A stretch of DNA of 64,000 nt from Isochrysis galbana. Lineage: Eukaryota; Haptophyta; Isochrysidales; Isochrysidaceae. Made by a program: the position numbers and the translations under genes. Shown one piece after another: positions 17,585 through 28,521 of this stretch. The notes below the pieces were generated by a model. It was not told the origin of the DNA. It was given only the letters and a program-made list of their open reading frames with translations, and did not search any database. How positions within the stretch are numbered: the stretch's first letter is position 1; the number at the start of each line of letters is the position of its first letter. The stretch spans positions 3,313,800 to 3,377,799 of the forward strand of contig CM030941.1 of NCBI GenBank assembly GCA_018136815.1, read 5' to 3'.

Positions 17585-20185
17585 TTACGTTGGGAGCGGC
17601 ACGCTCGCGATGATCTCCGCGCGAAACTCAACCCGCAGCCCCATCACCTTCTTCGCGTCAGCGGCAGACAGCTTCAGCCCACCATCCGACCACACGTCGA
17701 CGAGCTCCGACTCGCGCTCAAGAGAGAGCAGCATGGCCATCTGAGTCAGCCTGGAGAGCGGCTCGCGCACCGAACGACTGGAGAGGTCAGAGAGCCGCTG
17801 CGCGAGAGTGCGTACGTCGCGTTCGAGTAGCAGTGCACCGTACATATCAACGCGCTTTAGCAGCAAATGCGCCTCGATACGCTCGGCGATGTGCACGACG
17901 AGTAGCTCAAGGAGCGCCTGTGTGTTGGCTTCGTTGAGCGCGCCCTGGATCGTGCTCAGCACGCTGTTCAGCTCGGCCATGAGCGGTGACACAAAAGAAG
18001 CGGTTTCGGCCGTGGCGAGGGCCTCATCAGAGCCCAGCACGTAAGAGCGCTCGCGGAACGCGTCCAGCTTCGCCTTCAGACGCGGGTGGATCGTGGAGGC
18101 GAGCTGCTGGAGCCCGGCATTCAGCGAGATGGCAAGCTTACCCTCGACGTGCTTCACAGCGTCCAGCTGCGCTTCGACGGAGGCCAACGCGTCGGGCGGT
18201 AGCTCGCGCGCTGCATCTTCGGCTGCACCACGGAAGAGCCGCGGCGCGCACGACATGCAGAGCTGGAGGGCGTTGAGCGCGCGCAGAGTACTGGGGAGCC
18301 GCGAGGCGCCAGCGGCCGTCACAGCGGAACCCATCGCGCCTGACACGCAGGCGGAGGCGGCGGTGCCTTGCGTGGCTTCCGCCATCATTGCCTGGGCCGA
18401 GGCGAGCGCTGCGCCCGCCAGCTTGGACGAGACGGTCTGCTTCAGTGGCGTCGAGAGCGAGTCGAGCAGTATACCGCCAATCAGCTCAGACGCGTGCTGC
18501 ACCGCAGAGGCTGCGACATCACCGTCGCAGGTGTGAAGTGCACGGCGGAGGCAGCGTTGCAACACGTAAAAGACGGAGTCGATGAGCTCGGTCTTCGAAG
18601 TGTCGGCGCGCCGGGCAGTGTCGCCATCTTCGGCGCCACCGGCTCGTCCACCGGCAGCCGCTTCATCTTCCATCGAGGAATCCATGCGCATCGCCTTCAC
18701 TGTGGCGGCCCATGCCTGCTGGGCGGAAAGCGCTTGCAGACCTGCGCGCAAGTCACAGAAGCCGGTCGAGCGGCTCAGGGTGGACGACGGAGCCGCGGCG
18801 GGAGCGTCGGCGGCACCGCTCGAAGCTCTCGTTTCGGCGGCCCCGTCGTCACCAGCCGCAACGGGCGGTGGAAGCCGCGCGTACACGAAGGCGTCATACT
18901 GCACTGCTCCACGAAGCAGCCCGGCGAGCTCATCGAGCAAGCCTTCACATCCGAGTGCCTCGGCTTCAGCGTCGGGACCAATCTCGGGAAGCTGGCCGAC
19001 GGGCACTGCCGCACCCATGCGCCGCTGCGCCGAGGCCGTGCGCGAGCGCAGGGCTGCCGCCGCTGCGTACTGCGCCGCAAGCACCGTGCCAGCCTCGACT
19101 GACCTGTCGTACAGAAGCGCGCACAGCTCGCGCGCGGCCTGAGCTGCGGCGACGTCCTCGGCCACGGCGGCGTTGTCACCGGGCGCGGTTAAGACCGAAG
19201 CAAGGGACTCGCCAGTGTCGGCATCGGATTGCGCCCTCGGCAACGGCAGCAGCGCTGCGCTGACGCCTGTGACTGCCTCGGCGGTGCAACGTAGGAGACG
19301 GGCGAGCCTCAAGGGCAGCGCCACGAGCACAGGCTGCGTGCCCTCGACGGCCGTCGGCTCGGCCGCTGCGTCGATGCACTTGGTGCAGAAGGCAGCGAGT
19401 GTTGTGTGCGCCTCGACCATTTCGCCGAGCTGTGTAAGCAGCCGGCAGAAGCGGCAGACAGGGCCGAGGACGCTGGCGGCAAGCGCATCCGCAAGGCGCG
19501 AGCGCACCTCTGAAAGCACGCGTGTGTGTGCCGACTCGATTCGTTTGCGCGTTGGCGCGTCAATAGCGTCGCCGGCCGCACGCACCGAGGCGAGCGCGCT
19601 TTGCACGTGCAGCGTGGCCGTCTCAAAGTCGGCCCCTGCGAGCGCCACCGCCGCACTTGCCTCAGCCTCGTCGAGCGCGAGCAGCCGGTCGACAAGCGTG
19701 AGAGTGCCACTCAGCTCGGCCCGTCGGGCGTGAAGCGAGCAAATGGCCGCAGCCGAAGGCGCAGAAAACGCTGAGGTGGTCCGCGTGCCCTCAACGAGCG
19801 CATCAAGCTCCGCGCCGATCCGCACTGCCTGCGCTGAAGCAGCAGCCGCCTCAGGCGCGAGCGCACGCACCCCCTCGTAGGCCTCCAAGCGAATCTTGGC
19901 GAGCTGAGCGTCGAGCTGTGCCTCGCGCGCGTCAAGCGCGGCAAGCGAGGCCTGGAGCGCAGCCAGATCAAGCGTATCCGGCTCGGGCGCACCCACCTCG
20001 GCCACGGAAGCCGCCGGCAACTCTTCCTCAGCAGCCGCAGCGGCCGCGAGCGAAGAGAGAGGGGAAGAGAGAGGAGGAGAGAAAGAGCAGCCAACGGCCG
20101 CCAGCCGCGCCGCAGCACTCGCGCAGGCGGAGCGCGGCGCTCCCGCGCGAGAGACAACGCAGCTCAGTGTCGATGAGCGCGCCAT
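17585..20185 (-). CDS. COG4: Conserved oligomeric Golgi complex subunit 4 (second assembled copy)
   Basis: Encodes the same 866 residues as 11916-14516, so all remarks there apply. This is the copy joined to the continuous right-hand contig and is the better one to keep. The gene is divergent from the Harbinger-like transposase at 20596, and a GA microsatellite plus the element's left end fill the 410 bases between them. No intron is needed to read the whole family-length protein, whereas COG8 and the AAA ATPase gene in this window are split. Confidence 0.88.
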   Translation of the reverse strand: MARSSTLSCVVSRAGAPRSACASAAARLAAVGCSFSPPLSSPLSSLAAAAAAEEELPAASVAEVGAPEPDTLDLAALQASLAALDAREAQLDAQLAKIRLEAYEGVRALAPEAAAASAQAVRIGAELDALVEGTRTTSAFSAPSAAAICSLHARRAELSGTLTLVDRLLALDEAEASAAVALAGADFETATLHVQSALASVRAAGDAIDAPTRKRIESAHTRVLSEVRSRLADALAASVLGPVCRFCRLLTQLGEMVEAHTTLAAFCTKCIDAAAEPTAVEGTQPVLVALPLRLARLLRCTAEAVTGVSAALLPLPRAQSDADTGESLASVLTAPGDNAAVAEDVAAAQAARELCALLYDRSVEAGTVLAAQYAAAAALRSRTASAQRRMGAAVPVGQLPEIGPDAEAEALGCEGLLDELAGLLRGAVQYDAFVYARLPPPVAAGDDGAAETRASSGAADAPAAAPSSTLSRSTGFCDLRAGLQALSAQQAWAATVKAMRMDSSMEDEAAAGGRAGGAEDGDTARRADTSKTELIDSVFYVLQRCLRRALHTCDGDVAASAVQHASELIGGILLDSLSTPLKQTVSSKLAGAALASAQAMMAEATQGTAASACVSGAMGSAVTAAGASRLPSTLRALNALQLCMSCAPRLFRGAAEDAARELPPDALASVEAQLDAVKHVEGKLAISLNAGLQQLASTIHPRLKAKLDAFRERSYVLGSDEALATAETASFVSPLMAELNSVLSTIQGALNEANTQALLELLVVHIAERIEAHLLLKRVDMYGALLLERDVRTLAQRLSDLSSRSVREPLSRLTQMAMLLSLERESELVDVWSDGGLKLSAADAKKVMGLRVEFRAEIIASVPLPT

Positions 20186-20331
20186 AGAGAGGGAGGGAGA
20201 GAGAGGGAGGGAGGAAGAGGGGTGAGGGAGGGAGGAAGGGAGGGAAGGAGGGAAGGAGGGAAGGAGAGAGAGAGGGAGGGAGGGAGGGGGGGGGGGGGGG
20301 AGAGAGAGAGAGAGAGAGGGAGAGAGGGAGA

Positions 20332-20402
<71 letters not shown>

Positions 20403-20426
20403 AGGGAGGGAGGGAGAGAGAGAAGA
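20186..20426. repeat. GA microsatellite upstream of COG4
   Basis: Purine-only (GA)n/(GGGA)n tract, read as a CT tract on the COG4 sense strand. It abuts the left inverted repeat of the Harbinger-like element, so the element appears to have landed in or next to the microsatellite. Confidence 0.9.
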
Positions 20427-20595
20427 GGGATTTTGAAGGTGCCAACAGGGTCTCAACGGGGGGGGGCTCAACAGGATTTTCTTCTCCGTTGAGTGACTGT
20501 TGAGTCCCTTTCACAAAAGGCCGAGTTCGCTCGCGGGGGGGCGAAAGTACCCAACACGCGGTGTGCTCTAGGCGGCCCGGCAGAGCGCGGCGGCC

Positions 20596-21897
20596 ATGCC
20601 CACCAGGCCATACACCGCCCGGGAGTTGCGCAGGTCGAAGCTGGCGATGTTGCTGGCGATGGACGAGGCAGACGAGCGGGCGCGGAAGAGGGCGCGATTG
20701 GGCCTGAGTCCGCCAGGGGATGACTTTTGGGAAGTCCTGCTGCTGGCTGTCGCGGCTGAGCCGCTGATGCGGACCACGCGCTCGCGCATTGGCCCAGAGC
20801 GCATGTCCATCGCGCGTTTGGAGCTCGAGGCGGCGAGGGCTGGCGGGGGCAGGAAGGTAGTGGTGCGCGATGTGTACGCGCGCTTCGGCGTGCGCCTCGA
20901 GGACCTGCGGCGCTTTGTTGATGCGCTCCAGATGCCTGCGGGCCTCCGTTTGCGCGGAGGCCATCTGATGAGTGGAGAGGAGGCTATCTTGATCACGTTG
21001 CGCAGATTCAGGCACGCAGGTGAGATAGATGCTGTCTCACCTGCCGCATCAAGCTTCGCGCACTCCTTCTTCTCACACGCTCACTCCCTTCTGACCTCAG
21101 GAGCTGCGGTGATGCTCACATGGGAGCTTGGCCGCAGTGAGGCAGCCATTAGTGCTGCACATGCCGCGGTTGTTATTCACGTGCACCAAAAGTTTCCCCA
21201 CCTCCTAGATTCCCGAAGCTTCTCGTCGTTCGCTGGCTTGTTTCCTCGCTTCTCGGAAGCCATGGCAGCATGCGGTGTTCCGTTGCCCAATTTGATTGGT
21301 TTCATTGACGGTAAGCTGTGGAAGGTTGCGCGTCCCGTGCGAGGTCAAGCCCCTTTCTACTCTGGGCATAAGCGGTGCCATGGTGTGAAGATCCAAGGGA
21401 TTGTTTTCCCAAATGGGATTCAGCCATGGCCATACGGCCCCATTCACGGTTCGCGTCATGATTCCTTCGTCTTGCGCAGCTCAGGCGTTCTGCAAATAAT
21501 GCAGCGCGTGTGTGCAGGTCTCGGCCGTACATTTTGCCTGTTCGGTGACTCCGCCTACCCCATGTCTGCGTATGTTTATCGTATGTACAGGGGCAGCAAC
21601 CTCACTCAATGGCAGGCTCACTTCAATAAGCAAATGGCGCCGGCTCGCGTAAGCGTCGAATGGGGTTTTGGAAAGATATCGAGTTTATGGCCCTGGCTAG
21701 ATGTGACACGGTCGGTTCAGACGTTCCGTCGCGATGTCGGAGGATACCTGCGGGTAGCGAATGTTTTCACCAACATGCACACGTGTCTCTATGGCAGCAT
21801 CATCAGCAGTAAATTTGGGGTGCCCCCCCCCCCTTTGGAGACGTATATGGCAGGGGGTGTGGCGTGCTCATCCGCTGAAGCTGTACCTTTGTGCTAG
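20596..21897 (+). CDS. PIF/Harbinger-like DDE transposase, one likely intron
   Basis: Catalyses cut-and-paste transposition. DDE-superfamily landmarks in order: LIGFIDGKLW (first Asp), GPIHGSRHDSF, LFGDSAYPMSAYVY (second Asp) and RVSVEWGFGKIS (the Glu), which is the motif set of the DDE_Tnp_4/Harbinger nuclease. The N-terminal part ends in a helix-turn-helix-like segment (LRRFRHAG...LTWELGRSEAAIS). That segment is interrupted by residues with no counterpart; they correspond to a GT-AG intron at 21020-21100 (81 bp, a multiple of three and stop-free, so the frame stays open across it). Spliced, the product is about 406 residues. All catalytic acidic residues are present, so this copy could be active. 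Confidence 0.8.
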   Translation: MPTRPYTARELRRSKLAMLLAMDEADERARKRARLGLSPPGDDFWEVLLLAVAAEPLMRTTRSRIGPERMSIARLELEAARAGGGRKVVVRDVYARFGVRLEDLRRFVDALQMPAGLRLRGGHLMSGEEAILITLRRFRHAGEIDAVSPAASSFAHSFFSHAHSLLTSGAAVMLTWELGRSEAAISAAHAAVVIHVHQKFPHLLDSRSFSSFAGLFPRFSEAMAACGVPLPNLIGFIDGKLWKVARPVRGQAPFYSGHKRCHGVKIQGIVFPNGIQPWPYGPIHGSRHDSFVLRSSGVLQIMQRVCAGLGRTFCLFGDSAYPMSAYVYRMYRGSNLTQWQAHFNKQMAPARVSVEWGFGKISSLWPWLDVTRSVQTFRRDVGGYLRVANVFTNMHTCLYGSIISSKFGVPPPPLETYMAGGVACSSAEAVPLC

Positions 21898-22951
<1,054 letters not shown>

Positions 22952-24477
22952 CTACGCGCTGGACTTGTGGTTCTGAGCGAGGGCGGCCAACACTGCCATG
23001 AGTCGCTCATCCCGGCGCTCCTCACGGGCGTTGCGCTCCTCCTCCCGCCGGTGCCTGCGATCGCTCTCCACTTTCTCTGCCTCCAGACGGGCCACTTCCA
23101 TCTTGGCGCGGTGCTCAAACTCGCTTTTGAGCAATTGCAACCGTTCGTCTTCGCGTCTAGCATTGGACTCCATCTGCGCCATCTCGCGCTCTTCGCGTAC
23201 CTCAGCGCGGTGGTCACGTCGGCGGGCAGCCTCGTCGCGCGCGGCTTGTGCGGCCTTCTCTTCCTCACGCTCACGCTTCCTCTGAACCAATATGCCGTCA
23301 AATTCGTCACGCACCTTCTCCGCAGCTCGACCCTTTGCGTTTCCGTTGGGGCACTTACCCTTTTTGCCCGGCTTCCGCACGAAGAAGTACTTGCCGTCGT
23401 CGTCGGGGCCCTCCAAGTTGAATCCGTCGGGCCACTTGGCTGATTCTTGCACGAGGCCCTCCACCGTGATGCACTCCTCCATTAGCTCCGCTGTGGCGTA
23501 CTCCATGATGTACTCCTCCAACTCTATGCGGTCGGGGATGTCGTCCGACTTGTTCGAGTTCGCAGCGCTACCTGTCGAGCCGCTCGAGAGATCAGCTTGG
23601 CCTCTTGCGCCAGCTTGCTGGGCAGCCTGTGAGCACAGTAGGCAGACCAAGGTGTCACGATCAAACACCACACCTCACATGTGCCATGGTACATGAGCTC
23701 ACAAGCGTACATGTGTGCAGCACGAGCGGGGGCTCACCTGCAACTCTTCTTCGCTCACTTGCTTGTACGCCGCTTTTGCAGCGGCATCTTGCGCGGCTCG
23801 CGCGGCTTCCTCCGCCTCCCTCGTCGCCCTTTGATTCTCGGAGTAAAGCTCGGCCTCGCGCTGCAGCTCCGCCACCTCGACAATGAGGGTCTCGTACTCC
23901 GAGAGTGGCACCTCGGACTTCGTCTCCGTTGTTTCCGTCGGATGGTCCACGTCCACGGGCTCGTTCTGTTCTTGCCCCTGGGTGTAGAGGTGCTTATTGT
24001 CCTGCGTACGCGGGTGCACCTCGTTACTAGCCGCGCTTCATTCATCCACAAAGCTCGCGTGCAATGCAACACATGAATGTGCCAACGCAGAGGGAGCGGG
24101 CAAGCTTGGCGGCGCACACCTTCAGCCACTTCTTCATTGCGGCAATCGTCGAAATGTGGGTGGGGTGCTCCTCGTTCGGCCCCGGCTCGAACTCACCGGT
24201 GTGGCTTTTGAAGAGCACGGGAAGGATCCCCGTGCTTTCATTGGTCCACACTTCCACTTGCGACTGACCCGGCACATCCCTCGATGTGAGGAATGCGTTG
24301 ACGCCAGTTGTGCTCACCTGTGTGAGCAACATGATGCGCCGCTGCGTGGTCCACTGCCACTTCTTCTTGGTCGGTCCCTTCCTCCCCTGCAACACAAAGA
24401 TGAATCTTCCCGTCAGCGGTGAGCGCGCAGGCACCTTCCTTCACCTCGGGCATGGTACGCGAGGTGGCACGAGGCAC
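22952..24477 (-). CDS. Myb/SANT-like coiled-coil protein, probable Harbinger partner, four or more exons
   Basis: Exons join as 24445-24477 (uncertain; ATG at 24477 or 24453), 24120-24386, 23738-24001 and 22952-23626, each with GT donor and AG acceptor and matching phase 0. The second exon has a Lys-Trp-rich start (GPTKKKWQWTTQRRIMLLTQ) followed by a Trp-containing helical stretch and KKWLK, like the Myb/SANT/MADF-type DNA-binding protein that PIF/Harbinger elements encode beside the transposase. The third exon is acidic with coiled-coil heptads. The last has an acidic patch, FVRKPGKKGKCPNG, then a long Arg/Glu coiled coil to the stop. Spliced length is about 405-412 residues. In other PIF/Harbinger elements such a protein binds element ends and helps import the transposase. 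Function here is inferred from structure and neighbour. Confidence 0.6.
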
Positions 24478-24972
24478 TCAGTGCTCTGCACTCGGCTGCC
24501 GGCACATGTGGATCGGGTGCGGGAGCGCGCGAGCGGCACGCCTCGCGCGCGAGCGGTCCGCAGGTGCAGGGCTTCATGCCTCGGGACGGCGCGCGGGGCC
24601 CGTGCTCCGCCTTGGCCATGGCTCAAGCTGGGAAGGGGAGCGGCACGCGGCTCACCGGAGCGTCTCCCGCCATCCTGTTGAGTCACCGTTGGGAGCGGTT
24701 CGCGAGTCAACACAGCCCCACTGGCGGAAAAAAGTCGCGGCCTCTCAACAGTCTCCCAACGACAGTGAGTCAACGAAATCCTCGCGTTGACTCGCTGTTG
24801 AGTCGCCTTTCGGACCCCTCAAAAACCCTCGAGAGTCAGAGTCAACGTTTTCTTGTTGTCCACAAGTTTAATCCTAGTGCCTACAGTAGGGGCGCACCAT
24901 TAAGGTGGTCCGTCGATGAGAGGGCCCACCCCCCGGTATCAAGTTCCTCCTGCAGTTCCCGGGACCGTCGCA

Positions 24973-26548
24973 ATGAGCGCTGGGGGCAGTCAGAGGCCTG
25001 TCCCCGCGGAGGAGGGGGGGCTGGTGGAAGGGGGAGAGGAGGAGGAGGCCACGGCGCAGGTTGGGCTGGGTTCTCCCTTCTGCAACACGGGCCAGTCACA
25101 GTCACAGGCATGCAGTGCCGCAGTGCCTTCGAGGGAGCCGCCGCATATGAGAGCTGGGGAAGCGGGCCGGGCATGGTGCGAAAGGCTGTACGCTGGATGA
25201 GGAATGCCATCTTCCCCAAACCAGAGTTGGCTCGTTAGGAGAGGAGAAGGACTTCTGTAGGACCAGCAGACTTTGGCTCGCCGGGCTGGGGGGGGGGGGG
25301 GGGGTTGAGGAAGGCCGCGAAGCGGAGGCTGAATCTGCCTCTGCCTGTCCCCCCGCCAGAGGCTCCCCCCCCTGACCCTCCGAGACGAGCGGAAGACCGC
25401 GCCTACATTGTCAATTCGCAGGTGTTGGCGGCGTGGATACGTCGGAGATTTCCATGCCCCTCGTGCAAGGTTGTGTCGTATTCCATACGATGGCAGGTTT
25501 TTACTTCTAACCGGTGGGTTATTTTAGGCCTCAAGGTCTCGTCGGCGACATTCTACCCCTTCTCTTACTTTCTTCCGATGTCATCAAACGTTCGGTGACA
25601 GTCTTCTGTCTTCTCCTCATGCATCGGTGACAGTCTTCTGTCTTCTCCTCATGCATCGGTGACAGTCTTCTGTCTTCTCTGCGTGTATCAGTGGTATTTC
25701 CCCCAGCGAGGTCCGCCCTCGTTGTTCCGACTTCTCTGTCGCACGTCTGTGCGTCGATGAGCCGCCTTGGTGCCGACGCTTGACATTCCGTCGTGGGGGT
25801 GGTTAGTTTTCGCCCCGTTTAGGTTAGTTCGTGTGTGACTGCGTGACGTGGGATCTTTTTGGGGTCTTTGTGTTGTAGTCTCTCGTGTCTACCTTGGACC
25901 TGAGAAGCTCTCCTTCTCATTCACTCTCTTCCTCTAGCTCGCTAGCTAGCCTCGGCCCTACCCTCCAACGCCGCGCGTTGCGAGCCTCCGAACCTCCGTC
26001 CCTCTCTTCGTCTCTAGCACTCGATGGTAGACACAGTCAGACCCGACTTCTACTATGACCTCTCAGACATATTCCCGCAAGCAACAACCAACGACTCTTT
26101 CACGGCCGCGTCAGCTGCCGGCTCGATCGAACGGCCCTCTGCCTACGAGCCAGTGGTCATCGCGTGTTCGACAGGTTGACGAGTGCCTCGAGCCGGGAAC
26201 GCTGAGCAGGGTGTGGGGAAGCTACGGGATGGTCATGAACCTGAAATGTCGGCTGTGCAATTTTGACATGCAGTTTCGCGGCGGCGAGTCAACCGTGATC
26301 CCCAAGCCTCTGGAGTTGGAGCGGAAGCAGAAGCTGTACCTCTCGAACGAGGCGATGCGCGCGGTCCTCGGCTGCCTACTCTCGGGCACGAAGTGGACCT
26401 CTTTTGCAGCACAGGCTGTGGCGCAACAGATGGAGCCCCTGAAGCACAATGCGTTCGAAAAGTACGTCGAGCACCTGGCGCCGATGTGCTCGAGTGTGTG
26501 CCACGACTCAATAGCTCTGGTCAGGAATGCCACGGTGCGGTACGGTTG
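24973..26548 (+). pseudogene. Transposase-like gene with Cys4 finger, interrupted by a solo LTR
   Basis: Possible first exon from the ATG at 24973 (MSAGGSQRPVPAEEGG). The clear part starts near 25389 with YIVNSQVLAAWIRRRF and PCPSCKV, is cut by the LTR at 25474, and resumes at 26174 with DECLEPGTLSRVWGSYG, LKCRLCNFDMQF and a helical region (MRAVLGCLLSGTKWTSFAAQ). Paired CxxC motifs before an 'N-x-x-x-x-x-x-x-L-L-x-G' helix resemble the N-terminal half of Mutator-like or cysteine-rich transposases. Protein likeness stops near 26548, before any catalytic domain, where a non-LTR fragment takes over. A short frame at about 27030-27172 (VDVNGAVALGVGPDR) may be a further remnant. The gene is disrupted; its family is uncertain. 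Confidence 0.5.
25474..26173 (+). repeat. Solo LTR, copy B, with 5-bp target duplication GGTTG
   Basis: 700 bp from TGTCGTATTCC to GTGTTCGACA, flanked on both sides by GGTTG, the expected 5-bp duplication for LTR-retrotransposon integration. It is alone, with no internal retroelement genes beside it. Its sequence matches 10693-11360 closely, differing partly by extra tandem units of a 32-base motif (GGTGACAGTCTTCTG) near 25595-25680. It interrupts a transposase-like reading frame. Confidence 0.85.
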
Positions 26549-26574
26549 GGTCTTCGCAGCCGCAAGCGCTCACG

Positions 26575-26945
26575 TGATCGGTGGCCGACCCCACTTACCG
26601 CTTTTGCAAGACCGAGCCGGAATCCTCTACTCACCTAGCGGAATGCCTCTCCATAGCCCCTGTCTTCGAATGCTTAGAGAAGCTCATGGACATAGACCTT
26701 CAGGGGCAAAACACACCGTTCCAAAGACTTTTTTGCTACCCAGGTAGCCACCCATGCTCCGGATACTTAGCCATCCTAGCATGGAGATACATCCTTACGG
26801 ACTTCTATAATATCCATTATGGAAACGACAATCCCAGAACGGTCGCCGGCCTGCTTAGAGCCATTTTTAAGCGATTCCACATACTCATCAAAGGAAAAGT
26901 TGGATTCTTCCAACGTATACGCCGACAACGCATCCTAGTACACCT
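26575..26945 (+). pseudogene. Non-LTR retrotransposon 3' fragment (zinc-finger end)
   Basis: Reads ADPTYRFCKTEPESSTHLAEC, the C-x-x-x-x-E-x-x-x-H-L-x-x-C finger found near the end of many non-LTR reverse-transcriptase proteins, then LAWRYILTDFYNIHYGN and KVGFFQRIRRQR. The fragment at 41919-42395 (minus) carries the same block, and 47659-48150 carries the part just before it. The reverse transcriptase itself is absent, as in a 5'-truncated insertion. Confidence 0.65.
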
Positions 26946-26947
26946 CT

Positions 26948-27020
26948 GTCGCATCCGCGATCGACCTTTTTGTTTTAGAAGTTGTTTGCGTTTCTATGTT
27001 CCCTCCTTGCAGGCTAGCCC
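26948..27020 (+). repeat. Dispersed repeat starting TGTCGCATCCGC
   Basis: The run TGTCGCATCCGCGATCGACC, then a T-rich stretch and TATGTTCCCTCCTTGCAGGCTAG, recurs inverted at 51117-51200. Its first 19 bases also begin the repeats at 59020 and, inverted, at about 51730. Confidence 0.6.
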
Positions 27021-27172
27021 CAGGCGTCCGAGCGAGCGCTTGTCGACGTCAATGGGGCCGTGGCCCTGGGCGTCGGGCCGGATCGAATCGAGGCATTCCT
27101 GCGGTGCGAGGGGCCAGGATGGGTCAATACGAGTGTGTGCGACCCTTGAGCACCAGCGTGCGACCTACCCTT

Positions 27173-27876
27173 GACCCTTGACCCCCCACCCTGCTCGCGA
27201 GAGCTCTAGGCTCTGCATGGCCACCACCTCCAGGCCATTCTTCGGCCGATCGCGGGCGATCGGACGTCGCGGAAGCTCCGCGTTTCTAAGAGTGATGCGC
27301 CCCACATTCACCATTCCGATTCCCTCCCGTGAGCGCCCGCCTCAATCTCCCAAAATAGACCGCCACGAGCGGGGGAAGGGAGGGGAGTCACTCACCGACG
27401 CCATTGCCCTTCGTGGGGCGGGAGGGGGTCGTTCGGAGGGGGGAGGGAGTTGGAGGGGCAGGTAGGGGGGGGCCCTAAGGAATCCTTGGACACCCAGGGG
27501 AGGTGGGAAATAGTGGTTAAAATGAGTAAGTGACCGGGCTAAAACAAAGGAGACGCAGCAACAATCAACCACTCACACCAACGCAGTGAGAAACGGGCCA
27601 CCTAGAGGCACAGGAGGAAGGCGAGGACAGACCACTAGGGGCCGGTGCACCCCCGCCCTACCCAACCCCCCCCACAACCTGGGCCCCTAAGTAGAGCACG
27701 AGGGGAGTTGCCGCAAGGCGGGAAGTGAGGGAAAGGAAGGGAAACGGGCGTGGCTACGATGGATAGCTACATAGCCGCGCGTGTGGCGAGAATATTAAAA
27801 GGTTTTTTTTCACCAAAATGTTATACAAGAGCATGGACGCCACTCATCTGCACTCCCACACACCCCACCTGTCTAC
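27173..27876. other. No gene seen
   Basis: GC-rich spacer inside the TTAA-flanked element, with short CCCTTGA repeats near 27160-27190 and G-rich runs near 27420-27480. Confidence 0.4.
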
Positions 27877-28419
27877 TTAACATTTGCGTGCTCGCCTCGC
27901 AGACGACCGAAAACCCGTTTGTGACTCCCCATAGCGAACGGCCAATTCAGCCATGACACATGAAGTGTGCTTGCGCGCGTCGCCGCTCTGAGATGCCCCA
28001 AGCTCCTTGGCGATCGCCCAATACATGAAGAACTTCTTCTTCACTGCACTGCACCCTTCGTTCTGCGCCTCGCCATAAGGTTCGGTCTCGAAGCACTCAC
28101 ACTCAGTGGAGCCGTGCGCCGCTGTGCCGATCATGTGGCGCCCGTTCAGCCACTTCTTCGTGCACACAGGCTTCTGCCCTGCCTCTCCCGCCTCTGCCAA
28201 TGCTTCCACCACCTCTGCCTCCTCTGCATTGCACAAGGGGCACAGCCAGTGCCGCTGCGTCTCTCCCCCCACCTCGCGCTCAACGCACACAACGTACAAC
28301 TCATCCTGGGAGGGAAGATGGGGCTCGGGGATCGAATCCTCGCCACCCCCCTCCGCCCCAGGGATGCTGCCAGGCTTGCCGAAGCCTCCTGGGTCATACC
28401 CAGTGCCATGCAGGGCCAT
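27877..28419 (-). CDS. Hypothetical Cys/His-rich protein of the TTAA-flanked element
   Basis: 180 residues from the ATG at 28419; the frame is open further upstream, but that part runs through the element's inverted repeat. It contains WLCPLCNAEEAEVV, KPVCTKKWLNGRHMIGTAAH and STECECF, a spread of Cys and His that could bind zinc, then a Lys/Tyr-rich helical part (VKKKFFMYWAIAKELGAS). It lies near the right end of the element and runs opposite to the transposase remnant, so it may be that element's second gene. I do not recognise the family. Confidence 0.4.
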   Translation of the reverse strand: MALHGTGYDPGGFGKPGSIPGAEGGGEDSIPEPHLPSQDELYVVCVEREVGGETQRHWLCPLCNAEEAEVVEALAEAGEAGQKPVCTKKWLNGRHMIGTAAHGSTECECFETEPYGEAQNEGCSAVKKKFFMYWAIAKELGASQSGDARKHTSCVMAELAVRYGESQTGFRSSARRARKC

Positions 28420-28521
28420 CGTGAGCCCCAGAGCCAGCCACCCCCCGGCGGCGGCCACGCCTGCCACCCGTCGCTTTCGTGTAATACCGGGGTGGGCCCG
28501 CTCACCCGCGGACCACCTTAA

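Larger units (their letters stand above)
15249..20821 (+). repeat. Second copy of 9582-15148: probable unmerged contig overlap
   Basis: The 5573 bases after the gap repeat 9582-15148 (5567 bases) throughout. The only length differences noticed are two 1-base changes in C runs (near 11630 and 11655 in the first copy) and 4 bases in the GA microsatellite. That is the pattern of two contigs sharing an end, not of an old duplication. Confidence 0.9.
24904..28517. mobile_element. TTAA-flanked terminal-inverted-repeat DNA transposon, nested and broken
   Basis: Left end TTAA-GGTGGTCCG at 24900 and right end CGGACCACC-TTAA to 28521 are mirror images, and the likeness continues inward (a shared GGGCCCACCCC, then CGGTAT), giving inverted repeats of about 36 bp. 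TTAA on both outer sides fits a 4-bp target duplication, as in piggyBac and some Sola elements, but the encoded protein does not look like piggyBac. Inside are remnants of a zinc-finger transposase-like gene, a solo LTR (25474-26173), a non-LTR fragment (near 26575-26945) and a minus-strand gene (27877-28419). The left end lies only 71 bp from the right end of the Harbinger-like element. Confidence 0.65.

Noticed and set aside
9582-20821. True segmental duplication of COG4 and pol
   Set aside because: The copies meet at a 100-N gap and share ends exactly; differences were noticed only in simple-sequence runs.
24904-28517. piggyBac assignment of the TTAA-flanked element
   Set aside because: The target site fits, but no piggyBac transposase motifs were seen and the inverted repeats start GGTGGTCC instead of the usual CCYT.
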